This document shows positions 36,268 to 45,339 of a stretch of DNA of 64,000 bases, piece by piece. Below the pieces are notes generated by a model, which saw only the letters and a program-made list of their open reading frames with translations, was not told the DNA's origin and ran no database searches. The position numbers and the translations under genes were made by a program. Position 1 is the stretch's first letter. Each line of letters starts with the position of its first letter. The DNA is from Bacillota bacterium (GTDB taxonomy: Bacteria > Bacillota > Clostridia > Ch29): NCBI GenBank assembly GCA_013540605.1, contig JABVCK010000028.1:1-64000 (forward strand), read 5' to 3'.

Positions 36268-36751
36268 TCTGCATCCCACCGTCCTTTTGGTTTAGTACCT
36301 TGTAGAATGTCTTCTCTCTCTTTTTGTTGTTTATCCTATTCTCGTCCACATAATCGATTGCCTTTTCCCTGCACACCTCTATGCATTTCGGCTGCCCGGA
36401 ACAAAGGTCGCAGATGCTTATGTTGGTGCTCCTCTCCTTCCTGACCAGCGAAACGCACCCAAAGGGACACGCGATAACGCACGCCTTGCACCTGATGCAT
36501 CTGTCCTTGTCCCATAAAACCGCTCCTGTCTCCAGGTCCTTGAACAGTGCCCTGGTGACACATGACGCAATGCAAGGGGCATCATCGCACTGCATGCATT
36601 TTACAGGAACATTGAGGGCCCGGTCTTCATCATTCTCCACTCTTATGTTTGACAGCTCTCTGTTAAAAACGCCATGTTTGTTAAAGGAACAGGCAAGCTC
36701 ACACAGATGACAGCCGGTACATTTTTCCGGGTTGACCATGAAAAGCTTCAT
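36260..36751 (-). CDS. Poly-4Fe-4S ferredoxin
   Basis: A 163-residue protein built like the one at 34825-35307, with CTGCHLCELACSF, CMQCDDAPCIASC, CIRCKACVIACPFGC and CDLCSGQPKCIEVC. The two share their opening phrase (LACSFxKxGVFN) and are probably ancient duplicates. It starts 13 bases after the aldehyde oxidoreductase gene, with GGGGGGT upstream, so it is the most likely direct electron partner of that enzyme. Confidence 0.88.
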   Translation of the reverse strand: MKLFMVNPEKCTGCHLCELACSFNKHGVFNRELSNIRVENDEDRALNVPVKCMQCDDAPCIASCVTRALFKDLETGAVLWDKDRCIRCKACVIACPFGCVSLVRKERSTNISICDLCSGQPKCIEVCREKAIDYVDENRINNKKREKTFYKVLNQKDGGMQNG

Positions 36752-36764
36752 CCGGATACCCCCC

Positions 36765-38684
36765 TTACTTAAGCTCTATATAGCCGGTTATTTTTTCTAT
36801 CAGATCTCCCATGCCCAGTTCGCAAAGAGTTTCTTTGGTGGGCAGCCCCTTTTCAATATCCCAGCAGTGCAGCGCATAATACTCGTCCTTCATCTTATCC
36901 AGCAGCTCCGCTGAATTTATTGCGTTATCATGCATAGCGTCATGCTGGATCTCGTTCATCAGCCTATACGGCAGGACATCGTCCTCCCGCGTATGACCAA
37001 GCATAGCATTGAAGCAGCGCTCCATTACTATCATTCTTCGTCCTGCCCGCATCATGTCCTCGTGACTGACTTCGATACCGGTGAAATTGCGGAACAGACC
37101 GGCCAAATCCCACTCATCCATCCAGAACTGGGCGGTTGTCGGGAACGCACAAATACCGAGGGCATCGCTGGCGCCATAAATATCTTCGTGCCATCTTACA
37201 ATATCCGCCCTTTTTTCCGTAGTATGCGGGTATGCGTACTCCTCGCTTCCGGTTATCCGCTTGATCAGCGCCCTCGCTTCGGGACTCCCTCCAAACTCCG
37301 CAAGGCATTCGGTATTCAGATGGTCCGGTCCCCTGGAATTCACTGCAAAGGCCAGGGCGTATCCGAATGCAGACCGCGTTTCCACTCTGGACTGTTCCAA
37401 TCCCCTTGCCTGGATTGCCCATTTATATGAATCCCTGCCTAGCTCCTCGCTGGCCGCTTTCAGTCCCTTGGCAAGCAGGTCGCCGATCCCTTGCCTGTGG
37501 GCAATTTTCCCTACCAGGTCGATTATTGTTTCAGAGTTGCCCCACGTCAGGTCCAATCCACCGGCATCTCCATCGGACACTACCCCCCGCTGCTTGCACT
37601 CCATCAGCCATTGGATGCAGTTCCCTGTGGATATGGTATCAAGACCGAGGATGTTGCACAATTCATTTGCCTTAATGACCCCCGCCGTATCTGTCGACAG
37701 GCACCCGCCCCCAAGGGCCGACAGCGTTTCGTACTCGGGGCCCCCTGTATAAACACCCCTGTACTTTCCTTCATCAACCGTTACGAACCTGTGGCATGCC
37801 ACGGGGCAGGAATAGCATGAGATCTTTCTTTTAAGGAAGCCTCCTTCTACAAGATAGGTCCCCGTAAGGTATTTCACATTATCGATGTTGCCCTGCTGGT
37901 AGTTCTTAACAGGAAATGCGCCGATTGCATTGGTCGATTCAATTCCTATACTTGTTCCATAGTCCGAAAGGGGCTTAACACCTGACACTTCATTCATCTT
38001 ATTCCATAATCCGGCGACGGTTTCCATAAATTTCTCAGGGTGGGCGGCTCTGATCCCCTTTGTCCCTTTGGCAGCTACCGCTTTCAGGTTCTTGTCGCCC
38101 ATAACCGCTCCACCGCCGCCCCTGCCGGCAGCGTTATATATGGAAACCTGTATCGATGCATATACAACCTTGTTCTCCCCGGCAGGCCCGATGCATGCGA
38201 GCTGCACTTCCGGGTCATCATTTTCTTTCCTGACCAGCCTGTTTGTTTCCCTGACGTCCTTACCCCAGAGATGTGATGCATCCCTTATTTCCACCCTGTC
38301 GTCCTCAATATATAAGTATACGGGTTTTTCCGCCCTGCCCTTCACTACCAGAATATCGTAACCGGCAAACTTAAGCTGGGCTCCGAAATGCCCTCCGACA
38401 TTCGTTTTGAACAGCCTGCCGGTGGCAGGGCTCTTGAACAATACCGTTGTCCTCCCGGAGCACGGTACAATCGTCCCCGTGAGCACCCCCGGCGCAAATA
38501 CTATTGGACTTTCCGGACTGTATGGGTCAACCTCCGGGTCCATGCTGCTGAGCAAGCTATAGGTGGCTATGCCGCGGCCTCCTATATACTTCTTGATAAG
38601 TTCCACATCTTCGATTTTATCCCTGGTAATTTCCCGGGAACTCAAGTCAACCGTTAAAATTTCTACGGGCTTCACTGCTTGCAT
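36765..38684 (-). CDS. Aldehyde ferredoxin oxidoreductase (tungsten type)
   Basis: Oxidises aldehydes to acids with reduction of ferredoxin, using a tungsten (or molybdenum) bis-pterin and a 4Fe-4S cluster. It shows the family signatures YIGGRGIATYSL near the start, GRGGGGAVMGDKNLKAVA in the pterin-binding domain, CYSCPVACHR plus a later Cys in LDTISTGNCIQW for the cluster, and FAVNSRGPDHLN. About 640 residues from the ATG at 38684 (SD GAGGGGGTGA); the frame remains open 22 codons upstream but without a site. It follows the ABC transporter and precedes its accessory redox genes. Confidence 0.93.
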   Translation of the reverse strand: MQAVKPVEILTVDLSSREITRDKIEDVELIKKYIGGRGIATYSLLSSMDPEVDPYSPESPIVFAPGVLTGTIVPCSGRTTVLFKSPATGRLFKTNVGGHFGAQLKFAGYDILVVKGRAEKPVYLYIEDDRVEIRDASHLWGKDVRETNRLVRKENDDPEVQLACIGPAGENKVVYASIQVSIYNAAGRGGGGAVMGDKNLKAVAAKGTKGIRAAHPEKFMETVAGLWNKMNEVSGVKPLSDYGTSIGIESTNAIGAFPVKNYQQGNIDNVKYLTGTYLVEGGFLKRKISCYSCPVACHRFVTVDEGKYRGVYTGGPEYETLSALGGGCLSTDTAGVIKANELCNILGLDTISTGNCIQWLMECKQRGVVSDGDAGGLDLTWGNSETIIDLVGKIAHRQGIGDLLAKGLKAASEELGRDSYKWAIQARGLEQSRVETRSAFGYALAFAVNSRGPDHLNTECLAEFGGSPEARALIKRITGSEEYAYPHTTEKRADIVRWHEDIYGASDALGICAFPTTAQFWMDEWDLAGLFRNFTGIEVSHEDMMRAGRRMIVMERCFNAMLGHTREDDVLPYRLMNEIQHDAMHDNAINSAELLDKMKDEYYALHCWDIEKGLPTKETLCELGMGDLIEKITGYIELK

Positions 38685-38697
38685 ACGCTCACCCCCT

Positions 38698-39681
38698 CTA
38701 TAATTTAACCCTAAGCTTCTGTCCGAGAACAACCGATAATACCACCGCAAATATTACTACAGTACCCTTGGTGATGTATTGAAAATAGTACGGCACATTC
38801 AACATTGTAAGACCATTATTCATCATGCTTATGATCAAAGCGCCGACAAAGGTTCCGCTTCCCGTTGGCTCGCCATCGCCGAACATGGTTGTACTTAAGA
38901 AGACAACCGATATGGCGTCCAGCAGGAACTCTTCCCCCGCCAGGGGCTGGGCGGAACCAAGCCGGGATGTCAGGATAACCGAAGCTATTGCAACGCTTAA
39001 ACCGGATACTATAAAGGTAATCAGCCTATATCTTTTTACGTTGATACCGGCATAAAGGGATGCAATGGAGTTGCCTCCTATCGCATATACGCGCCTTCCC
39101 AGACTGGTTTTGTTCAATATAAAAATTGCAAGCCCTACAAAGAAGGCCATCAGTATTACCGGAAAAGGTATGGGCCCTACGTATCCCTGGCCGATAAAGA
39201 AGAAAATTTTGGGTACAGTATCATTGAAGAAAATGGGATTTCCTTTCGTTATGAGCATCTTTACCCCATAAATTATCGACCCTACCGCGAACGTCCCTAT
39301 AAAATCGGGCAAACCTATATAGGCTACCAGTGTCCCGTTCAGCACCCCTATGGTAACCCCTACCAGCAGCGCTGCCAGCAGCGCTATCCAGAAACTATTG
39401 GTATTTAATATCACTATGGCAAAGATGATGTTGATCAATCCCGTTGCGTTGCCGATCGACATGTCAAAGCCCCCTGCACCCATAACGAATGTGAATCCCA
39501 ACGAAATAATCGTCAGCATACTCATTTGTCTGAGCAGCATGAGCAGGTTGGTTGAAGTGAAAAAATTCCTGGCTGTAAGCGAAAACACCGTAAATATTAT
39601 CAAGGCACCCATTACTGTACCGTATTTTCTCAAAAACTCTTTCTTATCGACACTGCCGACGTTCAGCTTTTTCCCAATCAA
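38698..39681 (-). CDS. Ribose/sugar-type ABC transporter permease (RbsC-like)
   Basis: A 327-residue membrane protein of the RbsC/XylH/branched-chain-like permease family with about eight to ten hydrophobic segments. Typical phrases are LGFTFVMGAGGFDMSIG, TLVAYIGLPDFIGTFAVG, GRRVYAIGGNSIASLYAGIN and LAGEEFLLDAISVVFLSTTMFGDGEPTGSG. Its start overlaps the end of the ATPase gene by four bases. With the ATPase and the binding protein it forms a complete importer, probably for a monosaccharide or a related sugar acid. Confidence 0.92.
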   Translation of the reverse strand: MIGKKLNVGSVDKKEFLRKYGTVMGALIIFTVFSLTARNFFTSTNLLMLLRQMSMLTIISLGFTFVMGAGGFDMSIGNATGLINIIFAIVILNTNSFWIALLAALLVGVTIGVLNGTLVAYIGLPDFIGTFAVGSIIYGVKMLITKGNPIFFNDTVPKIFFFIGQGYVGPIPFPVILMAFFVGLAIFILNKTSLGRRVYAIGGNSIASLYAGINVKRYRLITFIVSGLSVAIASVILTSRLGSAQPLAGEEFLLDAISVVFLSTTMFGDGEPTGSGTFVGALIISMMNNGLTMLNVPYYFQYITKGTVVIFAVVLSVVLGQKLRVKL

Positions 39682-41207
39682 GCCACTCTACCTCCTAACA
39701 TTGCGTGCATTATCTTCTCCTTGGCATTGTCTTCTTTCGGATCGAACTCTCCAACCAGCTCTCCTTCATGCACAACTATTATTCTATCGCTTATGCTGAG
39801 AAGTTCAGGAAGATAGGACGATAAAACGATTATGGCCTTGCCTTCTCTCGCCAGTTGGTCCATAAGACCGTAAATATCCTCTTTGGCCTTTACATCTATA
39901 CCTTTAGTCGGTTCATCAAATAATCCGATTTTAAAATCTCCATTGAGCCATCTCGACAGTATCACTTTCTGCTGGTTGCCGCCGCTCAGGAACTTGACCA
40001 GTTGAGCATAGCCGGTAGTTTTAATCGACATGAGATCTATATACTCTCTGGCTGTTTCGATTTCACGGTCACTGTCCATTACTCCTCTGCTGCACCACTT
40101 ATTCAGGTAGGTAAGAGTGATGTTCTTCATAACAGAATAATTCGGTATCAAACCCTGGGCCTGCCTTTCTTCGGGTACCAGCGCTATACCGTTTTCAATC
40201 GCCCTCTGGCAGGATGGCTGGTACCTGCCGCCGTACAGCTGAATTTCACCTTTTTGGATTTTATCCAGGCCAAAGATGGCTTTGGCAATCTCAGTCTTGC
40301 CTGCCCCGACAACACCGGCTATACCCAGGATTTCACCCTTGTGTACGGAAAAGTTAATTCCTTTAAGTTTATCAGTGCTGAGATTTTTCACGTCGATGAA
40401 GACTTCACTGCACTTATAACACTCTTCTCTTTTGTATTCATTATAGGATTTATGCCCGATCATCATAGATACGATCTTCTCCGGAGCGGCCTCGCTCCTG
40501 TCCATGGTATCTATCCTGCAGCCGTCCCTGAAAACCGTTATGCGGTCGGATATTTCCATTACTTCCTCAAGGTTATGGGAAATATAGATAATCCCTATGC
40601 CGGTCTTTTTTAACCCCTTTATAATCTCAAGCAGCCTTTTCCTTTCTTCCTCGCCAAGGGAAGTCGTCGGTTCGTCAAATATAATCACTCTGGGGCTGTG
40701 GACGAGCACTTTGCTGATCTCCACAATCCTTTGCATCGAAGCGTTAAGAAGATGCGCGGGCTTGTTGACGTCAAGCCTCACGCCCAGCCTTTCAATGACT
40801 TCCTTGGCTTTCCTTTTCATTTGCCTGTCGTCCAGCACGCCTATCCCCAGGATATTCTTTTTCTGTTCAGTACCGATAAATATATTCTCGTATACGTTAA
40901 AAAACGGAACCAGGTTGATTTCCTGGTGGACGGTTCTAATCCCGAAGGATTCGCTGTGCCTTACGTTATGAAATGTTATGGGCGATCCATCAATCTTGAT
41001 GCTTCCGGAGGACGGCTGGTAAACGCCGGACAGTATCTTTATAAATGTGGATTTCCCTGCACCGTTTTCCCCGACAAGGGAATGTATTTCCCCCGGCCTG
41101 AGGGAAAAATCTATGTCCTTCAGTACCCACACGCCGTTAAACTCTTTCCCTACCCCTTCGGTTTCTATAATATTTGCTGCTTTAACTGTCTTATCCGCTG
41201 GCATCAT
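39678..41207 (-). CDS. Sugar ABC transporter ATPase with two nucleotide-binding domains (RbsA-like)
   Basis: A 509-residue double ATPase. The first domain has Walker A GENGAGKSTFIKILSG and Walker B VIIFDEPTTSLG. The second has the typically degenerate Walker A VVGAGKTEIAKAIFG, the signature LSGGNQQKVILSRWL and a Walker B-like IGLFDEPTKGID. This is the standard RbsA/MglA layout. It starts at ATG 41207 or 41204 after GGAGGGG and is separated from the binding-protein gene by a long hairpin. Confidence 0.94.
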   Translation of the reverse strand: MMPADKTVKAANIIETEGVGKEFNGVWVLKDIDFSLRPGEIHSLVGENGAGKSTFIKILSGVYQPSSGSIKIDGSPITFHNVRHSESFGIRTVHQEINLVPFFNVYENIFIGTEQKKNILGIGVLDDRQMKRKAKEVIERLGVRLDVNKPAHLLNASMQRIVEISKVLVHSPRVIIFDEPTTSLGEEERKRLLEIIKGLKKTGIGIIYISHNLEEVMEISDRITVFRDGCRIDTMDRSEAAPEKIVSMMIGHKSYNEYKREECYKCSEVFIDVKNLSTDKLKGINFSVHKGEILGIAGVVGAGKTEIAKAIFGLDKIQKGEIQLYGGRYQPSCQRAIENGIALVPEERQAQGLIPNYSVMKNITLTYLNKWCSRGVMDSDREIETAREYIDLMSIKTTGYAQLVKFLSGGNQQKVILSRWLNGDFKIGLFDEPTKGIDVKAKEDIYGLMDQLAREGKAIIVLSSYLPELLSISDRIIVVHEGELVGEFDPKEDNAKEKIMHAMLGGRVA

Positions 41208-41235
41208 ATTACCCCTCCCAACAATCGGATTTAAT

Positions 41236-41275
41236 TATCGGATGATAAGCGGGAAAACCCGCTTATCATCCGATA
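41236..41275 (-). terminator. 18-bp stem-loop between binding-protein and ATPase genes
   Basis: A perfect 18-bp stem (41236-41253 with 41258-41275) and an AAAA loop on the plus strand. Such hairpins after solute-binding-protein genes usually act as partial attenuators or mRNA stabilisers that keep the binding protein in excess over the membrane parts. Confidence 0.75.
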
Positions 41276-41287
41276 TGCTAATGGGTT

Positions 41288-42247
41288 TTATTGCTCCGGA
41301 GGTATGTTGTCCTTGGTTATCAGTATACCGGGAATATATATGTGCCTTTCAGCCAGCTGTTTGCCATTAAGGAGCTCAAATACCTTATCGACCACCGTTC
41401 GTGCTATGGTCTCCGGATCCTGTGCCATTGTAGCTATGAACGGGCTGTCTTCCTTCCTCATCTCCTTGTAAGCCTCAGGGTCGCCATCTATGCCCACAAC
41501 GGCGATATGTTCCTGCAAGCCGGCTTCCCTGATAGCCTGCGCAGCTGCTATGCCTACTCCGTCAAAGGTCGCAAAAACGCCCACTATTTCACCTGGATTC
41601 GGATGAGCCTGCAGAACCGCTTCCATCTTTGCTTTGGCGTCCGGGAAGAAGTCCGGCCAAGCGTATACAAAGCTTGCTGCAATCTCTACTTCAGGATATT
41701 TGGCCGCGACGTCATGCATGGCATTTTTCCTGACCCTGATCATCGAGCCTGCATCGTTTATGATTTCTACGATTTTGCCCTTTCCTCCGATATGCTCCAT
41801 CAGGATTTCGGCTGCTTTTGTCCCCAACTGGTGATTATCCGACTCTACAAATACATCAACAAAGTCTGCATCTCCTGCATCCATGGAACCTATTATTATG
41901 CCCTGTTTCTTTGCTTCCATCAGTACCGGCGCGACCTGGTTGATATCCCCTTCTTCTATGATTATTGCATCCACACCCTGGGCTATCATGTTTTCGATGG
42001 CTGCTGTCCTGCTCGGCACGTCGGCGGTTACCGTAGAGATTACCTTTCCACCGTTTTTCTCAATCTGGTCGATCATTGATTCCCTGCCTATCCTGGCAAA
42101 GAAGTTAGCCTGTCCGAAGTTATTTATAGCTACTACAAACTGCTTTTGTTCATCCTGTGCCGGTGCCTGCTCCTGTGGCTTGCTACATGCGGCAAGCGCC
42201 CCCACAACAAGTAATGCGGCCAGCATTAATGCAAAAAATCTTCTCAT
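41288..42247 (-). CDS. Sugar ABC transporter solute-binding lipoprotein (RbsB-like)
   Basis: A periplasmic-binding-protein-like lipoprotein. The start at 42247 gives MRRFFALMLAALLVVGALAAC, a lipoprotein signal with lipobox LAAC. The mature part is a type 1 binding fold (peripla_BP_4): VVAINNFGQANFFARIGRE, AIENMIAQGVDAIIIEEGD, AIREAGLQEHIAVVGIDGDPEA and IATMAQDPETIARTVVD. AAGGAGG precedes the ATG. Ligand not determinable; the surrounding genes suggest a sugar or sugar-derived acid. Confidence 0.92.
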   Translation of the reverse strand: MRRFFALMLAALLVVGALAACSKPQEQAPAQDEQKQFVVAINNFGQANFFARIGRESMIDQIEKNGGKVISTVTADVPSRTAAIENMIAQGVDAIIIEEGDINQVAPVLMEAKKQGIIIGSMDAGDADFVDVFVESDNHQLGTKAAEILMEHIGGKGKIVEIINDAGSMIRVRKNAMHDVAAKYPEVEIAASFVYAWPDFFPDAKAKMEAVLQAHPNPGEIVGVFATFDGVGIAAAQAIREAGLQEHIAVVGIDGDPEAYKEMRKEDSPFIATMAQDPETIARTVVDKVFELLNGKQLAERHIYIPGILITKDNIPPEQ

Positions 42248-42273
42248 TCTTTTTGCCCTCCTTTTATTTTTTC

Positions 42274-42289
42274 CTGTCCCGTGGGACAG
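42274..42289. repeat. CTGTCCC/GGGACAG palindrome
   Basis: A 7-bp perfect stem around a 2-nt loop in the short gap between the DUF917 gene and the binding-protein gene. It resembles the dispersed palindromes at 941-975 and 49136-49252 and may be a remnant of the same repeat, or a small mRNA hairpin in front of the ribosome site. Confidence 0.5.
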
Positions 42290-42301
42290 AACAAACTGCA
42301 C

Positions 42302-43429
42302 CTAGCCATTGAGTCTTTCTATGGGTATGTATTCCAGTTCCGGGTGCCCGTACCTGCTTCCGCCCATGGCTGCTTTACCTGCGTCTGTAGCCATGGCTTC
42401 CCTCAATCTTTCGTGGCATGGGATTCCCACTATTGTAACATACAGGCCGGGCTTCATGTCAACGCTCATGACCCCTTCACCGCTGTCGCTGTACAATGCG
42501 CATACCAGATCGGGGAATACAGCCTTGACTGCTCCATCCTTCCACACCGCCATGTATTCGTTCTTGACGACCATATCCAATCTGCTGCCCCTATACTCTT
42601 CATCCCCTTCAACCTTTATCCTGGTGAGATAAAATCCGCCTTTATCCTCTCCAATCACCTCCTCAACTTTACCTTTATACAGCTTCATTCCGCCTGTTGC
42701 ATCCATAAATGCATCGACCGGGTTATTTCCCGCTTTCCTGGCGGCGATAACTGCCTTGCCAATTCTTATCGCATCGGTTATACATCCGGGTACGCAGCTC
42801 TTCTTCAACTGTTTGCCTGTCATGGGATAATGCGAATTGCCGCCAAATCCTCCGCCCCTTGTTACTACAACACGCCCCATTTCATCTGCATACGTAGAGC
42901 TGTTTGCTCTTTTAACCACAATGGTATTCCCCTGACTGTCCACCAGAGGCATCGGATATAGGGAAACACCGTGGCCGATAAAACTGGTCATCTGGGTCTC
43001 AGGGGCTGACCTTCCAAGAGCATCCCCGTTTATCACAGGGATTCCCAACCTCGCGGCAAGGGACATAATCACCGGAGTATTAATTCCCCCTGCCTCGAAG
43101 GGTATGACATAATCCAATTTCTTTCCGGTGATATCTTCCATTTCTTTGAATGCTTTGATCAGCACGAAGTCATCTTCCCATCCGGCGACAATTTCGCCGT
43201 ATGACATACCCTCCAATGCTTTCACCGAGCCCATAATGCCGCCGCTGCAGATAAAAGCGCCGTCATCAACGTCCTCGGGATCTGCGATATAATATTTCCG
43301 CCCCTTGTTGAAATCGTTCTCGATTACTATCTTCCCCCATCTGGGGTCCCCGCCTCCCCCGGTGCCTAAAATGCCAAGACCTAAGAGTAAAGCGTCAACG
43401 TCATCTTTCTTCAATTCCCTAATGGCCAT
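42302..43429 (-). CDS. DUF917 family protein
   Basis: A 375-residue protein of the DUF917 family, whose members are often found next to hydantoinase/oxoprolinase-like genes and have no settled function. Diagnostic parts are LLLGLGILGTGGGGDP near the start, DVDDGAFICSGGIMGS, and IPFEAGGINTPVIMSLAARLGIPVINGDALGRSAPETQM. The ATG follows GGAGGCG. It sits between the flavin reductase-like gene and the transporter, so it is presumably part of processing the imported compound. It is usual length and complete. Confidence 0.85.
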   Translation of the reverse strand: MAIRELKKDDVDALLLGLGILGTGGGGDPRWGKIVIENDFNKGRKYYIADPEDVDDGAFICSGGIMGSVKALEGMSYGEIVAGWEDDFVLIKAFKEMEDITGKKLDYVIPFEAGGINTPVIMSLAARLGIPVINGDALGRSAPETQMTSFIGHGVSLYPMPLVDSQGNTIVVKRANSSTYADEMGRVVVTRGGGFGGNSHYPMTGKQLKKSCVPGCITDAIRIGKAVIAARKAGNNPVDAFMDATGGMKLYKGKVEEVIGEDKGGFYLTRIKVEGDEEYRGSRLDMVVKNEYMAVWKDGAVKAVFPDLVCALYSDSGEGVMSVDMKPGLYVTIVGIPCHERLREAMATDAGKAAMGGSRYGHPELEYIPIERLNG

Positions 43430-43445
43430 ATATACGCCTCCCTAT

Positions 43446-44096
43446 TTATTCTTCATTAATATCCATCTTTGAGGTGCCCCCGGCATAGCTTTTTTTGTAA
43501 GGAACTTCGGTCACGTGTGCGCCGCCGGGTTTTAAGAATACATGGATTTGTGATTCTTCAAGGTTATAGTTCAGCACGTGTATCGCCGGACTAAACTTAT
43601 CAAGCTTTATCATGAGGTTTGGGCTGTAAGCTTCCCCGTCATACCTTGCATGCACAATATCTGCAATCAGCAGCGTATGGTCTCCGGTGACAACCCGGGA
43701 GTACAGTTTGCATTCCAGATGAGCTTTGCATTCCAGTATGCCGGGAGGCTGAACCTTCAGCGATTCAAGCCTTTTAAACCCTGACCTTTCAAATTTGTTT
43801 TCTCCGGATTTTGTTTTGTACGAGCACTCTACCAATTTATCAGCAAAATCCAAGGAAGGGATGTTTATAACAAATTCTCCGGTCCTCTCAATGTTCTCAA
43901 GGCTGTGCTGTTTCCTGGGACTATTCAGCAAAGCCAACGCAAGCCTGGGGGGCTTATGGGATACGGGATTAACCCAGCTGAACGGAGCTACATGGTCGGA
44001 CCCGTCTTCGTTTTTCGTAGTGCATAGTATGGGCCTGCTTGGCTGAAGCAGAAAAACGCTGTCATGTATTCTCTCTGCTAAGATATCTGTTTTCAT
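43446..44096 (-). CDS. Flavin reductase-like domain protein
   Basis: A protein of about 216 residues with the flavin reductase-like (FMN-binding split barrel) fold: VFLLQPSRPILCTTKNEDGS, SWVNPVSHKPPRLALALLN, and RTGEFVINIPSLDFADKLVECS. It probably binds FMN; whether it reduces flavin or acts on another substrate is not clear. The ATG at 44096 has GGGAGGG six bases upstream, and the farther in-frame starts are less good. It starts 19 bases after the aminotransferase ends. Confidence 0.84.
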   Translation of the reverse strand: MKTDILAERIHDSVFLLQPSRPILCTTKNEDGSDHVAPFSWVNPVSHKPPRLALALLNSPRKQHSLENIERTGEFVINIPSLDFADKLVECSYKTKSGENKFERSGFKRLESLKVQPPGILECKAHLECKLYSRVVTGDHTLLIADIVHARYDGEAYSPNLMIKLDKFSPAIHVLNYNLEESQIHVFLKPGGAHVTEVPYKKSYAGGTSKMDINEE

Positions 44097-44115
44097 AAGC
44101 ATCCCTCCCGGAAAA

Positions 44116-45285
44116 TTATCTATCAATAGCGTTCATATACTCCTCAATCCTTCTCAAACCTTCGCATATGTTTTCTTCAGAGGTCGCATACGAAATCCTT
44201 ACATATCCTTCCCCGGATTCCCCAAAGGCTGTCCCGGGTATCAGGCACACCTTTTTCTTCTTCAGAAGGTCCAGGGCAAATTCCTCACTGGAAATTCCGG
44301 AACTTTTTATGTTTGCAAAGGCATAGAAGCTTCCCTTCGGTTTGCTGCACTTTATGCCTGCTATCCGGTTAAGCCCGTCGATCAGTATTTCTCTTCTTGC
44401 CCTATACTTCTCAATCATGTTTTCAAGCTGGTCCTGAGGACCTTCCAAAGCTTCTATCGCCGCTTTTTGAGATACGGTGCTGACGCATGCCACTATATGC
44501 TCCTGAAGTTTTGTCATCTGGCCGATGATTTCACTGTTTCCTGCAGCAAAGCCTACCCTCCACCCGGTCATTGCATAGGATTTGGAGAAGCTGTTTATCA
44601 ATATTGTCCTGTCAGCAACGGAACTTATTGATGCGATGCTGAAATGCTCAGCGCCATCATATGTAAACTTCTCATACACCTCGTCCGTCACTATGAAAAG
44701 TCCGTATTCTTTGACCAGTTTTGCAATCTTGTGCATCTCATCTCTATTGATCACTGCACCGGTGGGATTTGCAGGCGAGTTTATCAGCAATACCTTGCTT
44801 TTTGGTGTTATCCTTTGTTCAATATCCTCCGCCGTCAGCATAAAACCATTCTCTTCTCTCAGGGGGACATATACGGGTTTTCCCCCGGCCAGAATTACAT
44901 GGGATGTATAATTGCACCAGCTGGGATCCGGAAGAATTACCTCATCGTTTTTCTCTACCAGCGTAAGCATTGCCAGGGACAGTGCCCCCATGCCCCCGCT
45001 GGTTACAATGATGCCGTTGACCGGGTCAGCCTTTATTCCGTTATCTCTTTCAAGCTTCCTGGCAATAGCTTCTCTAAGCTCGATCAGCCCGGCATTAGCG
45101 GTATAATGGGTATATCCTTCATCCATGGCTCTCTTCGCAGCTTCCAGAATATTGCCCGGCGTGTCGAAATCCGGCTCGCCGATGCCAAAGTTTATAACAC
45201 CGTCCAGCTTGCTTGCTATATTGAACATCTTTCTTATACTCGAATGGGGTACTGCGAGAACGTTCGATGAAATAATATTGGCCAA
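44116..45285 (-). CDS. Class I/II pyridoxal-phosphate aminotransferase
   Basis: An aspartate-aminotransferase-type enzyme (fold type I, about 390 residues). It shows INFGIGEPDFDTP, IIVTSGGMGALSLAMLTL, LINSPANPTGAVINRDE, VTDEVYEKFTYD and the PLP-lysine site INSFSKSYAMTGWRVGF, plus the substrate-binding Arg in EGYVRISYATSEENI. The start is probably the TTG at 45285 (eight bases from GGGAGG) or GTG at 45291. It lies in the sugar-acid operon, so it may handle an amino-containing substrate or generate a keto acid; specificity is unknown. Confidence 0.9.
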   Translation of the reverse strand: MANIISSNVLAVPHSSIRKMFNIASKLDGVINFGIGEPDFDTPGNILEAAKRAMDEGYTHYTANAGLIELREAIARKLERDNGIKADPVNGIIVTSGGMGALSLAMLTLVEKNDEVILPDPSWCNYTSHVILAGGKPVYVPLREENGFMLTAEDIEQRITPKSKVLLINSPANPTGAVINRDEMHKIAKLVKEYGLFIVTDEVYEKFTYDGAEHFSIASISSVADRTILINSFSKSYAMTGWRVGFAAGNSEIIGQMTKLQEHIVACVSTVSQKAAIEALEGPQDQLENMIEKYRARREILIDGLNRIAGIKCSKPKGSFYAFANIKSSGISSEEFALDLLKKKKVCLIPGTAFGESGEGYVRISYATSEENICEGLRRIEEYMNAIDR

Positions 45286-45339
45286 GGCCACAACCTCCCT
45301 TCGTTACTCCGTTATGATGTCAGCTTTAATAGTATACCT

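Noticed and set aside
33617-38657. Many long plus-strand frames opposite the AOR cluster
   Set aside because: They are antisense shadows of strongly supported minus-strand genes in GC-richer DNA, with no family signatures or ribosome sites.
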